Part shown: positions 34,664 through 43,608 of the stretch, one piece after another
How the letters are laid out: every line of letters starts with the position of its first letter
How positions within the stretch are numbered: the stretch's first letter is position 1
Source: JAGVSR01 sp963825555
GTDB lineage: Bacteria > Pseudomonadota > Alphaproteobacteria > Rhizobiales > Hyphomicrobiaceae
Length of the DNA stretch: 64,000 bases
Reading direction: 5' to 3'
NCBI GenBank assembly: GCA_963825555.1
Contig: CAWGTZ010000026.1
Coordinates: 1-64,000 of the forward strand
Program-made: the position numbers and the translations under genes
Notes under the pieces: model-generated
Told to the model about the DNA's origin: nothing
Databases searched by the model: none
The model's input: the letters and a program-made list of their open reading frames with translations, nothing else

Positions 34664-35362
34664 ATGGCGGAATGGCTCTCTCCTGCCGAGTGGACGGCCC
34701 TGAAGCTCTCACTCCGAGTGTCGTTCTGGGCGACGATCCTTTCCTTGCCGTTGGCCGTGATGGTCGCCTTCGTGCTTGCCCGGGGGCAATTCCGAGGCAA
34801 GCAGGTCCTCAACGGGTTGGTGCACCTGCCCTTGATCCTGCCTCCGGTCGTGACGGGTTATCTCCTTCTCGTCCTGTTCGGACGGCGCGGACCCATCGGC
34901 ACGTTCCTCGAAGACACGTTCGGAATCGTGCTCGCCTTCAAGTGGACGGGCGCCGCGCTGGCTGCCGCCGTCATGGCCTTTCCGCTGATGGTGCGTGCGA
35001 TCCGTCTGGCGATTGAAGCGGTCGATCCCAAACTCGAACAGGCCGCTGCGACGCTCGGCGCCAGCCGGGCGTGGACATTAGCCGTCGTGACCCTGCCACT
35101 GATCCTGCCGGGCATCATCGCAGGAAGCGTTCTGGCATTTGCCAAGGCTATGGGCGAGTTCGGAGCGACGATCACGTTCGTTTCCAACATTCCAGGGCAG
35201 ACTCAGACGCTCCCGTCCGCGATCTACGCGTACCTCCAGGTGCCGGGCGGCGATCCGGCGGCGTTCCGCCTCGTCGTGGTTTCGATCTTCGTTGCCGTCG
35301 TTGCGCTGTTGATCTCCGAGAGCGTGGCCAAGCGGGTCGCCCGGAGGATTGCCGGAACATGA
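34664..35362 (+). CDS. modB: Molybdate ABC transporter permease
   Basis: A 232-residue inner-membrane permease with five or six helices. The start WLSPAEWTALKLSLRVSFWATIL is typical of ModB. The cytoplasmic coupling loop EAVDPKLEQAAATLGASRAW carries the E-A-A...G...LGA motif that docks to ModC. The end contains SNIPGQTQTLPSAIYAYLQVPGGD, a ModB signature. The ATG is 15 bp after modA, and the stop overlaps the modC start (ATGA). The complex imports molybdate for molybdenum-cofactor enzymes. Confidence 0.92.
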   Translation: MAEWLSPAEWTALKLSLRVSFWATILSLPLAVMVAFVLARGQFRGKQVLNGLVHLPLILPPVVTGYLLLVLFGRRGPIGTFLEDTFGIVLAFKWTGAALAAAVMAFPLMVRAIRLAIEAVDPKLEQAAATLGASRAWTLAVVTLPLILPGIIAGSVLAFAKAMGEFGATITFVSNIPGQTQTLPSAIYAYLQVPGGDPAAFRLVVVSIFVAVVALLISESVAKRVARRIAGT

Positions 35363-36465
35363 CTCTCGACGTCGCCCTCACGCATCGTTTCAGCTCATTC
35401 GAGCTCGACGTCGCCTTTACCGCCGAGCGGGGGGTGACGGCGCTTTTCGGGCGCTCCGGCGCCGGCAAGACGAGTGTGATCAACGCGGTTGCCGGCCTTC
35501 TGCGGCCAGATCGCGGGCGTATCGACGTGAGCGGTACGCGCCTGTTGGACACGGCAACGGGCGTGGATGTACCCGCCCATCGCCGGCGCGTCGGCTATGT
35601 GTTTCAGGATGCCCGGCTGTTTCCGCACCTGACGGTGCGCCAGAACCTTCTGTTCGGCCGCTGGTTCTCAGAAGCCGGGAACGCGTCAAGTGAGTTTGCC
35701 CACATCGTAGCGTTGCTCGGGATCGCGGCCTTGCTCCACCGTCGTCCCGGGACACTCTCGGGAGGCGAGAAGCAGCGCGTGGCGATCGGCAGGGCTCTTC
35801 TCAGCGCACCACGCCTTTTGCTCATGGACGAACCGCTCGCCGCACTCGACGAGCCGCGCAAAGCGGAAATTCTGCCTTACCTCGAACGCCTGCGAGACGA
35901 ATTGCAGATCCCGATCTTATATGTGAGCCATTCGGTGCCCGAGGTGGCCCGTCTGGCGACAACGATCGTTGCCCTCGCCGAGGGCAAGGTCGTCCGTCTT
36001 GGACCGGCGGCCGAGGTGCTCTCCGACCCCGATGCATTCCCGCATATGGGGCGCCAGGAGGCCGGCGCGTTTCTGCTGGCTACGGTGGTCGGTCACGATC
36101 CCGCGGACGGACTGACAAGATTGGAATTCAGCGGCGGCGCGCTCATCACTCCACTCGTCGAGGCGGAGCCCGGCACCCGCGTACGTGTGCGGGTCCGCGC
36201 CCGGGATGTCTTGCTGGCCTTGAAGCCGCCGGAGGAGACGAGCGCACTCAACATCCTGCCGGCCGTGGTGAACCGGATCGGCCGGCAGGACGGTGCGATC
36301 GTGGACGTCGCCATCCGTTGCGGTTCGGACGACCTGCTCGTTCGCATAACGCGGCGCTCGCTCCTCAATCTGCGGCTCGAACCGGGGAAACCCTGCTTTG
36401 CTGTCCTGAAGTCGATCGCGGTCAGCCGCCGCGATGTCGGCGTTTTCGAGACTCGGCCAGATTGA
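35359..36465 (+). CDS. modC: Molybdate ABC transporter ATP-binding protein
   Basis: A 368-residue ATPase. Walker A is GRSGAGKTS (residues 31-39), the signature is LSGGEKQRVAIGRALL, Walker B is LLLMDEPLAALD, and the switch His is in YVSHSVPEV. The C-terminal ~130 residues form the TOBE/Mop domain that binds molybdate and regulates transport. The start overlaps the modB stop by 4 nt (ATGA), showing translational coupling. Length is normal for ModC. It is the last gene of the operon, and 108 bp separate it from the 11-mer repeat protein. Confidence 0.93.
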   Translation: MTLDVALTHRFSSFELDVAFTAERGVTALFGRSGAGKTSVINAVAGLLRPDRGRIDVSGTRLLDTATGVDVPAHRRRVGYVFQDARLFPHLTVRQNLLFGRWFSEAGNASSEFAHIVALLGIAALLHRRPGTLSGGEKQRVAIGRALLSAPRLLLMDEPLAALDEPRKAEILPYLERLRDELQIPILYVSHSVPEVARLATTIVALAEGKVVRLGPAAEVLSDPDAFPHMGRQEAGAFLLATVVGHDPADGLTRLEFSGGALITPLVEAEPGTRVRVRVRARDVLLALKPPEETSALNILPAVVNRIGRQDGAIVDVAIRCGSDDLLVRITRRSLLNLRLEPGKPCFAVLKSIAVSRRDVGVFETRPD

Positions 36466-36573
36466 ACGGCCACGAACTTTGATGTCGCAATTTTACGTTG
36501 CCGTTTCCATGTCTTAGACTGCCTGCAGGAAAGTCGTATTTCAGACTTGCAAATGAAAAAATGAGGCTGTGCC

Positions 36574-37047
36574 ATGATTTTGAAACCCTTTCTGACACTT
36601 GCCGGCATTGCTCTGATCGCCGCCTCGGCTTTGGCGGAAGAGAAAGACGCGCCCGCATCTCCCGAAGCGCCGCCGCCGCCAACCGCCTCAGAGGAAAAAT
36701 CCGGCGAAGCAATCGACAAGGCCGTCGAGGAGACGAAGTCTGCGATCGACACCGCCAAGGAAGCGACCATCGAAGCAATCGAGAAAGCGCGCGAGGCCGT
36801 GAAGGAGGCTTTGGAGAAGGCCAAGGAGCACGCCGGACCGGCCCTGGACAAAGCGAAAGAGGCGACTTCGAAGGCACTCGACAAGGCCAAGGAGGCAAGC
36901 AGCGAGGTGCTCGACAAGGCGAAGGAAGCCACCGAGGAGGCGCTCGACGCGGCACAAGGAACGACTGTTGGTAAGGATGAATCGCCCGCCGAAGACAAAC
37001 CGGCCGCACCGGAGCCGCCTGCAGAGAAGTCGGCTGATCCGCAATAA
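36574..37047 (+). CDS. Exported Lys/Glu/Ala-rich protein made of exact 11-residue repeats (LEA-like)
   Basis: A 157-residue protein. A signal peptide (MILKPFLTLAGIALIAASALA) is followed by an acidic Pro-rich spacer. Then come seven consecutive 11-residue units from about residue 48 to 124: AIDKAVEETKS, AIDTAKEATIE, AIEKAREAVKE, ALEKAKEHAGP, ALDKAKEATSK, ALDKAKEASSE and VLDKAKEATEE, plus a partial eighth. The tail is Pro/Glu-rich. An 11-residue period is the hallmark of group-3 LEA proteins and apolipoprotein-like amphipathic helices, which form right-handed coiled coils or bind membranes. In the periplasm it could protect or coat membranes under stress. The ribosome region is weak. It is probably its own transcription unit. 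Confidence 0.75.
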   Translation: MILKPFLTLAGIALIAASALAEEKDAPASPEAPPPPTASEEKSGEAIDKAVEETKSAIDTAKEATIEAIEKAREAVKEALEKAKEHAGPALDKAKEATSKALDKAKEASSEVLDKAKEATEEALDAAQGTTVGKDESPAEDKPAAPEPPAEKSADPQ

Positions 37048-37533
37048 CTCAGAGGCCACTCCGCTTGCATGGGGAACTGACCATACCGAGGGTTTCTACT
37101 CGGTGACGGTGGAGTGGCTGCTGGTTCCCTAAACCTCTTGACGGATGTTATATTATCCGAATAATTCGGTCGGGTCGGGTCGGGTCCGGGACTAATTCCG
37201 GGACTGTGTCCGTTTCAGTCCGCTCCGAGCGGTCATCTAAGAACGCGGCCGCCAACGATTGAGCCCCAGTGTGGTGCGGCTGCTATGAGCAATCGGCGCC
37301 TTCCCGTCCGTATACTGCCGGAATTTCTTGGTGCGGGCACGACGACCCGGTTCCGCCGGGGGCCGGGACGCCCCGGATCCCGATCCGCTCCTTGAAGCGC
37401 TTGCCGTCTGACCCCATATCAACGATGTGAAAAAATGCCATTGGGTTCCGATCACGGGCCGTGGCAACACGCTGGCGCCGCACGAAGGGCCAGGCGGGTG
37501 AATAGGGTCGCTTATGGAAAGGGCCGGACGAGA
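37048..37533. other. Intergenic region with short tandem repeats upstream of Hsp20
   Basis: No gene was recognised. TTGACG at 37139 followed 17 nt later by ATAATT looks like a sigma-70-type promoter. Just after it GGGTC is repeated (37167-37190), and TCCGGGACT occurs twice (37185-37193 and 37197-37205). The Hsp20 start is ~330 bp further on, so a long leader or another promoter is implied. A minus-strand frame of 251 codons overlapping here and the Hsp20 gene is not credible. Confidence 0.4.
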
Positions 37534-37956
37534 ATGACGAGAATGACCATGTTGTCGAACCCGCTCCTCCTGGGGTTCGAAGAGATTGAACGGCTGATAG
37601 AACGCGCCGGCAAGAGTGCCGGAGGCGGATATCCTCCCTATAACATTGAGCGGATCGCCGGAGACGGAAGCCGTCCGGAAGTGCTTCGCATCACGCTGGC
37701 GGTTGCCGGCTTTACGCGCCAGGATCTCGACGTGACGCTGGAAGACAAACAGCTGATCGTCCGCGGCAAGGCCCAGGACGACAAGGATCGCGATTACCTC
37801 TACCGGGGCATCGCTGCCCGCCAGTTCAGCAAGACGTTCCTGCTGGCGGATGGGATCGAGGTCCGTGCAGCCGATCTTATGAACGGCCTGCTGTCCATAG
37901 ATCTGGTGCGCCACGAGCCGGAGCGGCTCGTTCGCAAGATCGAGATCGGGGCCTAG
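37534..37956 (+). CDS. Hsp20-family small heat-shock protein
   Basis: A 140-residue cytosolic holdase chaperone. The alpha-crystallin domain (~35-130) shows PPYNIERI, LRITLAVAGFTRQDLDVTLEDKQLIVRGKA, YLYRGIAARQFSKTFLLADGIEV and the closing GLLSIDLVR strand. This is the IbpA/HspA pattern with A-G-F and G-L-L. The start is the first of three closely spaced ATGs (37534, 37543, 37549), preceded by GGAAAGGG. A DUF1150 gene follows 139 bp downstream, the pairing usual in alphaproteobacteria. A heat-shock sigma promoter is expected but could not be assigned securely. Confidence 0.88.
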   Translation: MTRMTMLSNPLLLGFEEIERLIERAGKSAGGGYPPYNIERIAGDGSRPEVLRITLAVAGFTRQDLDVTLEDKQLIVRGKAQDDKDRDYLYRGIAARQFSKTFLLADGIEVRAADLMNGLLSIDLVRHEPERLVRKIEIGA

Positions 37957-38095
37957 AAAAAGGGCCAGTAGGTGCCCTGAGGCTACAGCCAAGCCGCCTG
38001 AATCATAGGACGATCACCCCAAGGCCAAGGACTCCTCGTGAGATGCCTGCCCACCCGTGACGTCCTGCAAGCTCTCCTTGAGGAGGATGTGCGTC

Positions 38096-38395
38096 ATGAA
38101 TAGTAATACCACCACCAAGAAGCCGAAATCCGGTTCTCGTCGCGTTGCGCCCGCTGCGCCCGTGATGAGCGAGATCGAACTCGCCCGGCTCGGCGGAGGC
38201 CAGGTCGCCTACATCAAGGTCCTGAGCATCGACGAGGCCCGGCAGCTCTTCCCTGCGATCGAAGGGTTGCCCGCCGGCATCCGGCTCTTCGCCCTGCATG
38301 CGGCCGACGGCACGCCGATTGCGCTGACGGACTCGCGTCAGGCTGCGATGAGTCACGCCATCGAAGGCGAACTGGCGATCGCAAGCGTGCACTGA
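38096..38395 (+). CDS. DUF1150 family protein
   Basis: A 99-residue protein with a basic disordered N-terminus (TTTKKPKSGSRRVAP), then MSEIELARLGGGQVAYIKVL and GIRLFALHAADGTPIALTDSRQAA, the DUF1150 signature. Function is unknown. The gene regularly accompanies small heat-shock genes in Hyphomicrobiales, as here. The start at 38096 has a very strong GAGGAGG-like site 8-10 nt upstream. An in-frame codon at 38057 is less likely. An intrinsic terminator lies 51 bp after the stop. Confidence 0.88.
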   Translation: MNSNTTTKKPKSGSRRVAPAAPVMSEIELARLGGGQVAYIKVLSIDEARQLFPAIEGLPAGIRLFALHAADGTPIALTDSRQAAMSHAIEGELAIASVH

Positions 38396-38446
38396 TATAG
38401 CAGCGGTCGCGCGCGTCGCGAACGCATGCAGCAGCACGAATGAATT

Positions 38447-38475
38447 GGGCCCCGGTTTCTTGCCGGGGCCCTTAT
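38447..38475 (+). terminator. Intrinsic terminator after the Hsp20-DUF1150 unit
   Basis: A 9-bp perfect GC stem (GGGCCCCGG / CCGGGGCCC) with a 7-nt loop is followed by TTATT. It may serve both the DUF1150 gene and the convergent NDUFA9-like gene whose stop is at 38499. Confidence 0.75.
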
Positions 38476-38498
38476 TCGTCGGTCTGTTGCGGAGCTGA

Positions 38499-39482
38499 TC
38501 AGCCGCGGTAGTGCGCGTACTGGCCCTTCGGTTTGAAGCGCTCCAGATAGTCCGGCACGATCGCGGCGATGGAGTGCGGATGCGCGATGCCCAGGCCCGC
38601 CAGGGTGCGCCCGTCGTCAATTGCAACTTTGCTCACGACGTTGTCGCGCTCCAGAAGGCGGATCTGGTCGAGCGTGACGGGACGAAGCGCGTTGGGCAGC
38701 GGCGATGTCGCAAGCGCCTGAAGCTTCGCTGCCCAGAATGGCAGATTGAGGAGGAACCGATTCCGGTCCGCATAACGCATCGTGCGCTCGAGGAGTTCAC
38801 GGAACGTCAGTATCTCGGGACCGCCCAGCTCATAGATCGTTCCGGGCTTGGCCTTGCCGTCCACGACGGCCTTGATGGCGGTGGCCACGTCGCCGACGTA
38901 AACGGGCTGGAAGCGAGTCGCTCCGCCACCGATCAGCGGCAGGAAAGGCGCAACCTGCGCCATCGCTGCAAAGCGGTTGAAGAACTCGTCTTCCGGCCCG
39001 AAGACGATCGAGGGCCTGAGGATAACCGCATCGGGAAACTCTTCGAAAACGGCCTGCTCGCCTTCCGCCTTGGAGCGGGCGTACTTGGACTTGGATGCTG
39101 CGTCCGCGCCGATGGCCGAGATGTGAATGAATTGCGTTGCGCCTCCCGCGCGCGCCGCCTTCGCGACGGCCCGTGCCCCCTCGTCATGGACGGCGTCGAA
39201 CGTCTGCCTGCCCGTGCTGGCCAGAACCCCGACGGAGTTGATGACCACGTCGGCGCCGGCCACCGCCTCGGCCACCGACTCCGGGAACCGCAGGTTTGCC
39301 TGCACCGCATGGATCTGACCCACGACGCCCATGGGTTGCAGATGGCCCGCAAGATCGGGACGGCGTGAGGCAGAGCGGATGCGCCACCCATCCCGGGCGA
39401 GAGCGCGTACGGCATGTCGTCCGACGAAACCGGAGCCGCCGAAAATCGTGACGAGACCACCGCTGCGCGTTGCTTGGACCAT
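38499..39482 (-). CDS. Complex I NDUFA9-like NAD(P)-binding protein
   Basis: An atypical short-chain dehydrogenase of 327 residues. The Rossmann motif is VTIFGGSGFVGRHAVRALA (near the N-terminus). Later come NSVGVLASTGRQTFDAVH, FIHISAIGADAASKSKYARSKAEGE (a Y-x-x-x-K-like position) and ILRPSIVFGPEDEFFNRF, all typical of the NDUFA9 accessory-subunit family. In alphaproteobacteria this protein is associated with respiratory complex I or quinone work, but it may act separately. It is divergent from tRNA-Leu. The end of the gene faces the Hsp20-DUF1150 terminator. Confidence 0.85.
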   Translation of the reverse strand: MVQATRSGGLVTIFGGSGFVGRHAVRALARDGWRIRSASRRPDLAGHLQPMGVVGQIHAVQANLRFPESVAEAVAGADVVINSVGVLASTGRQTFDAVHDEGARAVAKAARAGGATQFIHISAIGADAASKSKYARSKAEGEQAVFEEFPDAVILRPSIVFGPEDEFFNRFAAMAQVAPFLPLIGGGATRFQPVYVGDVATAIKAVVDGKAKPGTIYELGGPEILTFRELLERTMRYADRNRFLLNLPFWAAKLQALATSPLPNALRPVTLDQIRLLERDNVVSKVAIDDGRTLAGLGIAHPHSIAAIVPDYLERFKPKGQYAHYRG

Positions 39483-39632
39483 AGTTCAGGATCCTCTCCG
39501 TGAGACGCCGTGGCTGGCACGTTGTCAGGGCGCCTCATCCAGCAGCCCTCGACGTCGGCTTGTTTAGTCGCCGCCAGCGCAATTGACAACGTGACCCGCT
39601 GCCACTAACTCGTGGGGCTTACGCCGGACGAA

Positions 39633-39717
<85 letters not shown>

Positions 39718-39865
39718 GTCTGAGTTCCGGCTTCAGCGAGCCGCCACCGTCTCGGTACGGCTCGTGTTGCTATCGGATCTCTTATTTTCCGCTCGGCAGC
39801 CCGGCGGCCGGTCCGCTAACGCCAGTCCCACCCAATTTCAATTCGTGCAACAGGACTGAACGCAT

Positions 39866-40486
39866 ATGACCTCTCCCGTCATCAAGCTGCACAAGGGTGA
39901 TTTGCCGGCGGGTGTGGGCTTCGGCTCCAGTGTCGCCATCGACACCGAAACCTTGGGACTCAATCCCCACCGGGACCGCCTCTGCGTCGTGCAACTCTCC
40001 GCAGGCGATGGGACAGCGCATCTGGTCCAGATCGCAAAGGATGCGCCTGACGCGCCGCGGCTCAAGGCTCTTCTGACCGATCCAAAGGTTCTGAAGATTT
40101 TTCATTTCGCCCGCTTCGACGTGGCAGTGCTGGAAAAGTATCTGGGCGTCGTGACGAGCCCGATCTACTGCACCAAGATCGCCTCCAAGCTGACGCGAAC
40201 CTATACCGACCGGCATGGTCTGAAAGATCTTGCTCACGAGGTTTTGGGGGTCGAACTGTCAAAGCAGCAGCAGAGCTCCGACTGGGGCGCGGCCGAACTG
40301 ACCCAGCAGCAACTTGCTTATGCCGCGTCCGACGTGCTCCATCTGCATGCCATCAAGGACAAGCTCGATGCGATGCTGGCGCGCGAGGGCCGCACGGCGC
40401 TGGCAGAGGCAGCCTTCCGTTTCCTGCCGGTCCGGACTCAGCTCGATCTGGCGGGCTTCGCGGACATGGATATTTTCTCCCACTAG
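39866..40486 (+). CDS. Ribonuclease D-like 3'-5' exonuclease
   Basis: A 206-residue DEDD-family exonuclease. Exo I is VAIDTETLGLN (Asp, Glu). Exo II is FHFARFDVAVLEKYL (Asp). Exo III is LAYAASDVLHLHAIKDKL (Y-x-x-x-D, the DEDDy type). It lacks the C-terminal HRDC domains of E. coli RNase D, which is normal for this short alphaproteobacterial form. It trims structured RNA 3' ends, including tRNA precursors. The gene lies ~150 bp after the tRNA gene and upstream of the lpt genes in the same direction. Confidence 0.88.
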   Translation: MTSPVIKLHKGDLPAGVGFGSSVAIDTETLGLNPHRDRLCVVQLSAGDGTAHLVQIAKDAPDAPRLKALLTDPKVLKIFHFARFDVAVLEKYLGVVTSPIYCTKIASKLTRTYTDRHGLKDLAHEVLGVELSKQQQSSDWGAAELTQQQLAYAASDVLHLHAIKDKLDAMLAREGRTALAEAAFRFLPVRTQLDLAGFADMDIFSH

Positions 40487-40676
40487 GCGGCCGTTTGAAC
40501 GGCGCTTCAAGCTCCCATCCCTCTTATTTTGCATGGATTTCAGGCGCGGTATGCCGCGCCTTGCGGCTTGAGTTCAGTCCCAATCTCACCCAAATTGGCG
40601 ATCAGTGTTCGCCACGTAAGGTTCCGAACCGGTGGGGCCCGTCCCCAGTACCCCCGAACACCCCCGAGCGCCTTTG

Positions 40677-42644
40677 ATGTCCATGACCATCGATGCCGAC
40701 AGCACCCGTTCTGGGGCGCGCCCCACGGGCGCCGGCATTGTCGTGGTTCAGGACCGGACGGACGATTTCCGAAAGGCCCGTCGGCACTCCAAAGTCGTAC
40801 GCGTTCTGCGGGGCGTTTGCCCCGCGCTGGCAATCGCAATTCTGGGCTTCTATGGATTTGCCCTGTTGCGCACGGCCGGCATCACGGCGGATTTGCCCCA
40901 GGTCTCGATCCCTCGGATCACGACAAAAGACCTCTCGATGCACAATCCCACTTACGACGGCGTGACGGAAGACGGCGGCACCTACCGCGTGAGCGCTGCG
41001 CGCGCGCGGCAGGACTTCAAGCAGACCGATATCGTCGAACTCGAAGAGATCACTGGCGACCTGTTGTCTCGCGAGAAGTCGAAAACGACTCTCGCCGCTG
41101 TTCGGGGAACGTTCAATCATAAGAAGAATGTTCTTGAGCTGATGGAGAAGATCGAGATCCGGTCCGATGACGGTCTGTCCGCAGATCTGACGAGCGCCAC
41201 CGTTCTGACGAAGGAAGGTCTCATCACCAGTAAGGAGCCGGTGATCGTCGGATTTCCGGCCGGCACCGTGCGCTCGCGCGAGTTGACGATCCGCCAGAAA
41301 GTGCGCGAGGTGACTTTCCTCGACGAAGTGGTGGCGCGGCTCAACCCGCCGGCCCGAAAGCCGGAAGAGGTGGCAAAAGCCGCTACGACGACGGCCAGCA
41401 CTCTGTTCGGCGGTTCCGATGGCCCTGTCGACATCACAGCCGCGCGGCTCGACGTCCAGGACGCCAAGAAGACTGCAATCTTCACAGGCAACGTGCAGGC
41501 CGCGCAGGCGCAGGCGAAGCTCGAGACGCCGGAAATGACCGTCAACTATGAGGGCGAGGCTCAGCCTTCGGGCGCGGCGGCTTCGACAGCCGCGGCTGCG
41601 GGCGGGAAGGTGAAACGCATCGACGCGAAGGGGCCATTCGTGATCACGCGTGGGACGACCGACCGCGTGACGGGAGATAATGCCTCTTTCGATGTCGCCA
41701 ATGAGACGGCTCTGCTCGAGGGCCGGATCGTGATGACGGCAGTCCCTGATCGTCGCGTGACGGCCGATCGCGTGGAACTCGATCAGCGCGCCGATAGCGC
41801 TCTTTTGACGGGCAGCGTTGTTGTCGTGAACGGGGACACCGTTCTCAAAGGGCGGCGCCTCTTCATCGACCGGAAGAACGGGCGGACCTCGATGACCGCG
41901 CCGCCCATGAGTGGCAGCGGCCCCGGACGAATCGCGGCCCATTTCGTGCAGAAGAAGGCAGATGCGAAAAAGCCGGCAGAGCCTGAGAAGAAGAGTGCCG
42001 GAGGCGTTGCGGACTTCAGGACCTCGCCGAATGCTCCACTCGATATCGATGCCGACTCTCTCGACGTGAACGATACGGCCAAGGTCGCTATTTTCCGGGG
42101 TGATGTCGTGGCCCGGCAGGGTGAAGTCACCATGCGGTCAGCTGCGATCAAGGCCTACTATACGGGTGCGGCTCGTCTTGCCGACGTTTCGGGAGAACCC
42201 GAGGGAGTTGCAGCCAGGCAAGACGGCAGCACGCAGCTGACCCGGATCGAGACCGAAGGCAAGGTGACCGTGACGACGGCGGACGGCCGCAAGGTGACGG
42301 GCGACTGGGCGAAATACGATGCCAAGGCAAACGCGGTCACGGTTGGCGGCGATGTGGAGTTGACCCAGGGGATGTCCGTGGTGCGGGGATCGCGGCTGTT
42401 GATCGACATGGTCTCAGGCAAGGCGACAATCGACACGGCCGGGCCCAAAACGGTTGCTCAGCCGGCTGGCGGTGGTTGGTCAACGGACAGTGGCGCTGCG
42501 GGGCGCTCGACCGGGGGCCGGCCGAGCGCTATCTTCTTCCCCAATCAACTGAGGAACAGCCAAGGCGGTTCGGCTACACGCAAATCCGGCACGGGGAACG
42601 CCTCCGGATGGTCGTCTGAGACCATCACAACACCGCCGCGTTGA
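40677..42644 (+). CDS. LptC-LptA-LptA fusion, lipopolysaccharide transport bridge
   Basis: One 655-residue chain covering what are normally two proteins. Residues ~1-215 are LptC-like: a short cytosolic start, one helix (CPALAIAILGFYGFALL), then DLSMHNPTYDGVTEDGGTYRVSA and LTSATVLTKEGLITSKEPV. Two OstA/LptA-like blocks follow. The first runs from PVDITAARLDVQDAKKTAIFTGNVQA to LFIDRKNGR. The second runs from LDIDADSLDVNDTAKVAIFRGDV to RLLIDMVSGKATI and a C-terminal IFFPNQL. The whole would be an inner-membrane-anchored beta-jellyroll bridge carrying LPS across the periplasm with LptB and LptFG. The ATG at 40677 is likely, although the frame begins 15 codons earlier. lptB follows 7 bp downstream. 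Confidence 0.85.
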   Translation: MSMTIDADSTRSGARPTGAGIVVVQDRTDDFRKARRHSKVVRVLRGVCPALAIAILGFYGFALLRTAGITADLPQVSIPRITTKDLSMHNPTYDGVTEDGGTYRVSAARARQDFKQTDIVELEEITGDLLSREKSKTTLAAVRGTFNHKKNVLELMEKIEIRSDDGLSADLTSATVLTKEGLITSKEPVIVGFPAGTVRSRELTIRQKVREVTFLDEVVARLNPPARKPEEVAKAATTTASTLFGGSDGPVDITAARLDVQDAKKTAIFTGNVQAAQAQAKLETPEMTVNYEGEAQPSGAAASTAAAAGGKVKRIDAKGPFVITRGTTDRVTGDNASFDVANETALLEGRIVMTAVPDRRVTADRVELDQRADSALLTGSVVVVNGDTVLKGRRLFIDRKNGRTSMTAPPMSGSGPGRIAAHFVQKKADAKKPAEPEKKSAGGVADFRTSPNAPLDIDADSLDVNDTAKVAIFRGDVVARQGEVTMRSAAIKAYYTGAARLADVSGEPEGVAARQDGSTQLTRIETEGKVTVTTADGRKVTGDWAKYDAKANAVTVGGDVELTQGMSVVRGSRLLIDMVSGKATIDTAGPKTVAQPAGGGWSTDSGAAGRSTGGRPSAIFFPNQLRNSQGGSATRKSGTGNASGWSSETITTPPR

Positions 42645-42651
42645 TCCGGAT

Positions 42652-43563
42652 GTGTTGGTGGGCGCAATCATCAGGAATCATGGCGTGAAGCTTACTTCCC
42701 TCGTCAGTCTTGTGAAGCCGCAGGCACGCGGCGGGCCGAACAACGGTTCGGGTGGGCCAGCGTTCGCAGACGGCGGCGCGTATGGCCACGGGCCCGCCCG
42801 CGATGTCGAAACGGTAGATGCTTCCATCGGCGGCGAAGGATGGTTGACTGTCGTCGAAGTCAAGAAGAGCTATCGCAAGCGGCAGGTGGTGAAGGGCGTC
42901 AGCCTGGCGGTCGGCCGGGGCGAGTCCGTCGGGCTGCTCGGTCCCAACGGCGCTGGCAAGACCACGGTATTCTACATGATCACGGGTCTGGTTCCCGCTG
43001 ACAGCGGCCGGATTACCATCGACGGGCGGGACGTGACGCGCCTGCCGATGTACCGCCGCGCACGGCTCGGCATCGGTTATCTACCTCAGGAAGCTTCAAT
43101 TTTCCGCGGCCTCTCGGTCGAACAGAACATTATGGCCGTGTTGGAACTTGTCGAGCCCAACAAGCGCAAGAGGAAGGAGCAACTCGACAGCCTGCTCGAG
43201 GAATTCCGCATCACCCGGCTGCGCAAGTCCCCGTCGATTGCCCTGTCCGGCGGTGAGCGGCGGCGCTGCGAGATTGCCCGGGCGCTGGCGTCGCGGCCCT
43301 CGTTCATCCTGCTCGACGAGCCCTTCGCCGGTATCGATCCCATTGCCGTAGGTGATATCCAGGAACTCGTCCGCCACCTGACCGACCGGGGCATCGGGGT
43401 GTTGATCACCGATCACAATGTCCGCGAGACACTGAGCCTTATCGACAGGGCTTACATTATCTATGATGGTCAGGTTCTGACACACGGTAAGCCCTCGGAA
43501 ATCATAACGAATGAAGATGTCCGGAAGGTCTACCTGGGGGATATGTTCGTTAACGGGCGTTGA
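42652..43563 (+). CDS. lptB: LPS export ABC transporter ATP-binding protein
   Basis: A 303-residue ATPase that powers LPS extraction with LptF/LptG. Walker A is GPNGAGKTT, the signature is LSGGERRRCEIARAL, Walker B is FILLDEPFAGIDP and the switch His is in ITDHNV. The end TLSLIDRAYIIYDGQVL...VRKVYLGDMF is characteristic of LptB. About 64 extra residues precede the usual N-terminus (LTVVEVKKSYRKRQ). They are Gly-rich and may be disordered or reflect a wrong start. The GTG start is 7 bp after the lptC/A stop. rpoN follows after 45 bp, the standard order in the class. Confidence 0.9.
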   Translation: MLVGAIIRNHGVKLTSLVSLVKPQARGGPNNGSGGPAFADGGAYGHGPARDVETVDASIGGEGWLTVVEVKKSYRKRQVVKGVSLAVGRGESVGLLGPNGAGKTTVFYMITGLVPADSGRITIDGRDVTRLPMYRRARLGIGYLPQEASIFRGLSVEQNIMAVLELVEPNKRKRKEQLDSLLEEFRITRLRKSPSIALSGGERRRCEIARALASRPSFILLDEPFAGIDPIAVGDIQELVRHLTDRGIGVLITDHNVRETLSLIDRAYIIYDGQVLTHGKPSEIITNEDVRKVYLGDMFVNGR

Positions 43564-43608
43564 TTAAGTATGGCAACGCTCGTCCCGAACCCGCGGTGCC
43601 TTTAGACG

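Noticed and set aside
37237..37992. 251-codon minus-strand frame opposite Hsp20
   Set aside because: It lies antisense to a clear Hsp20 gene and has no family motif; it is a shadow frame in GC-rich DNA.
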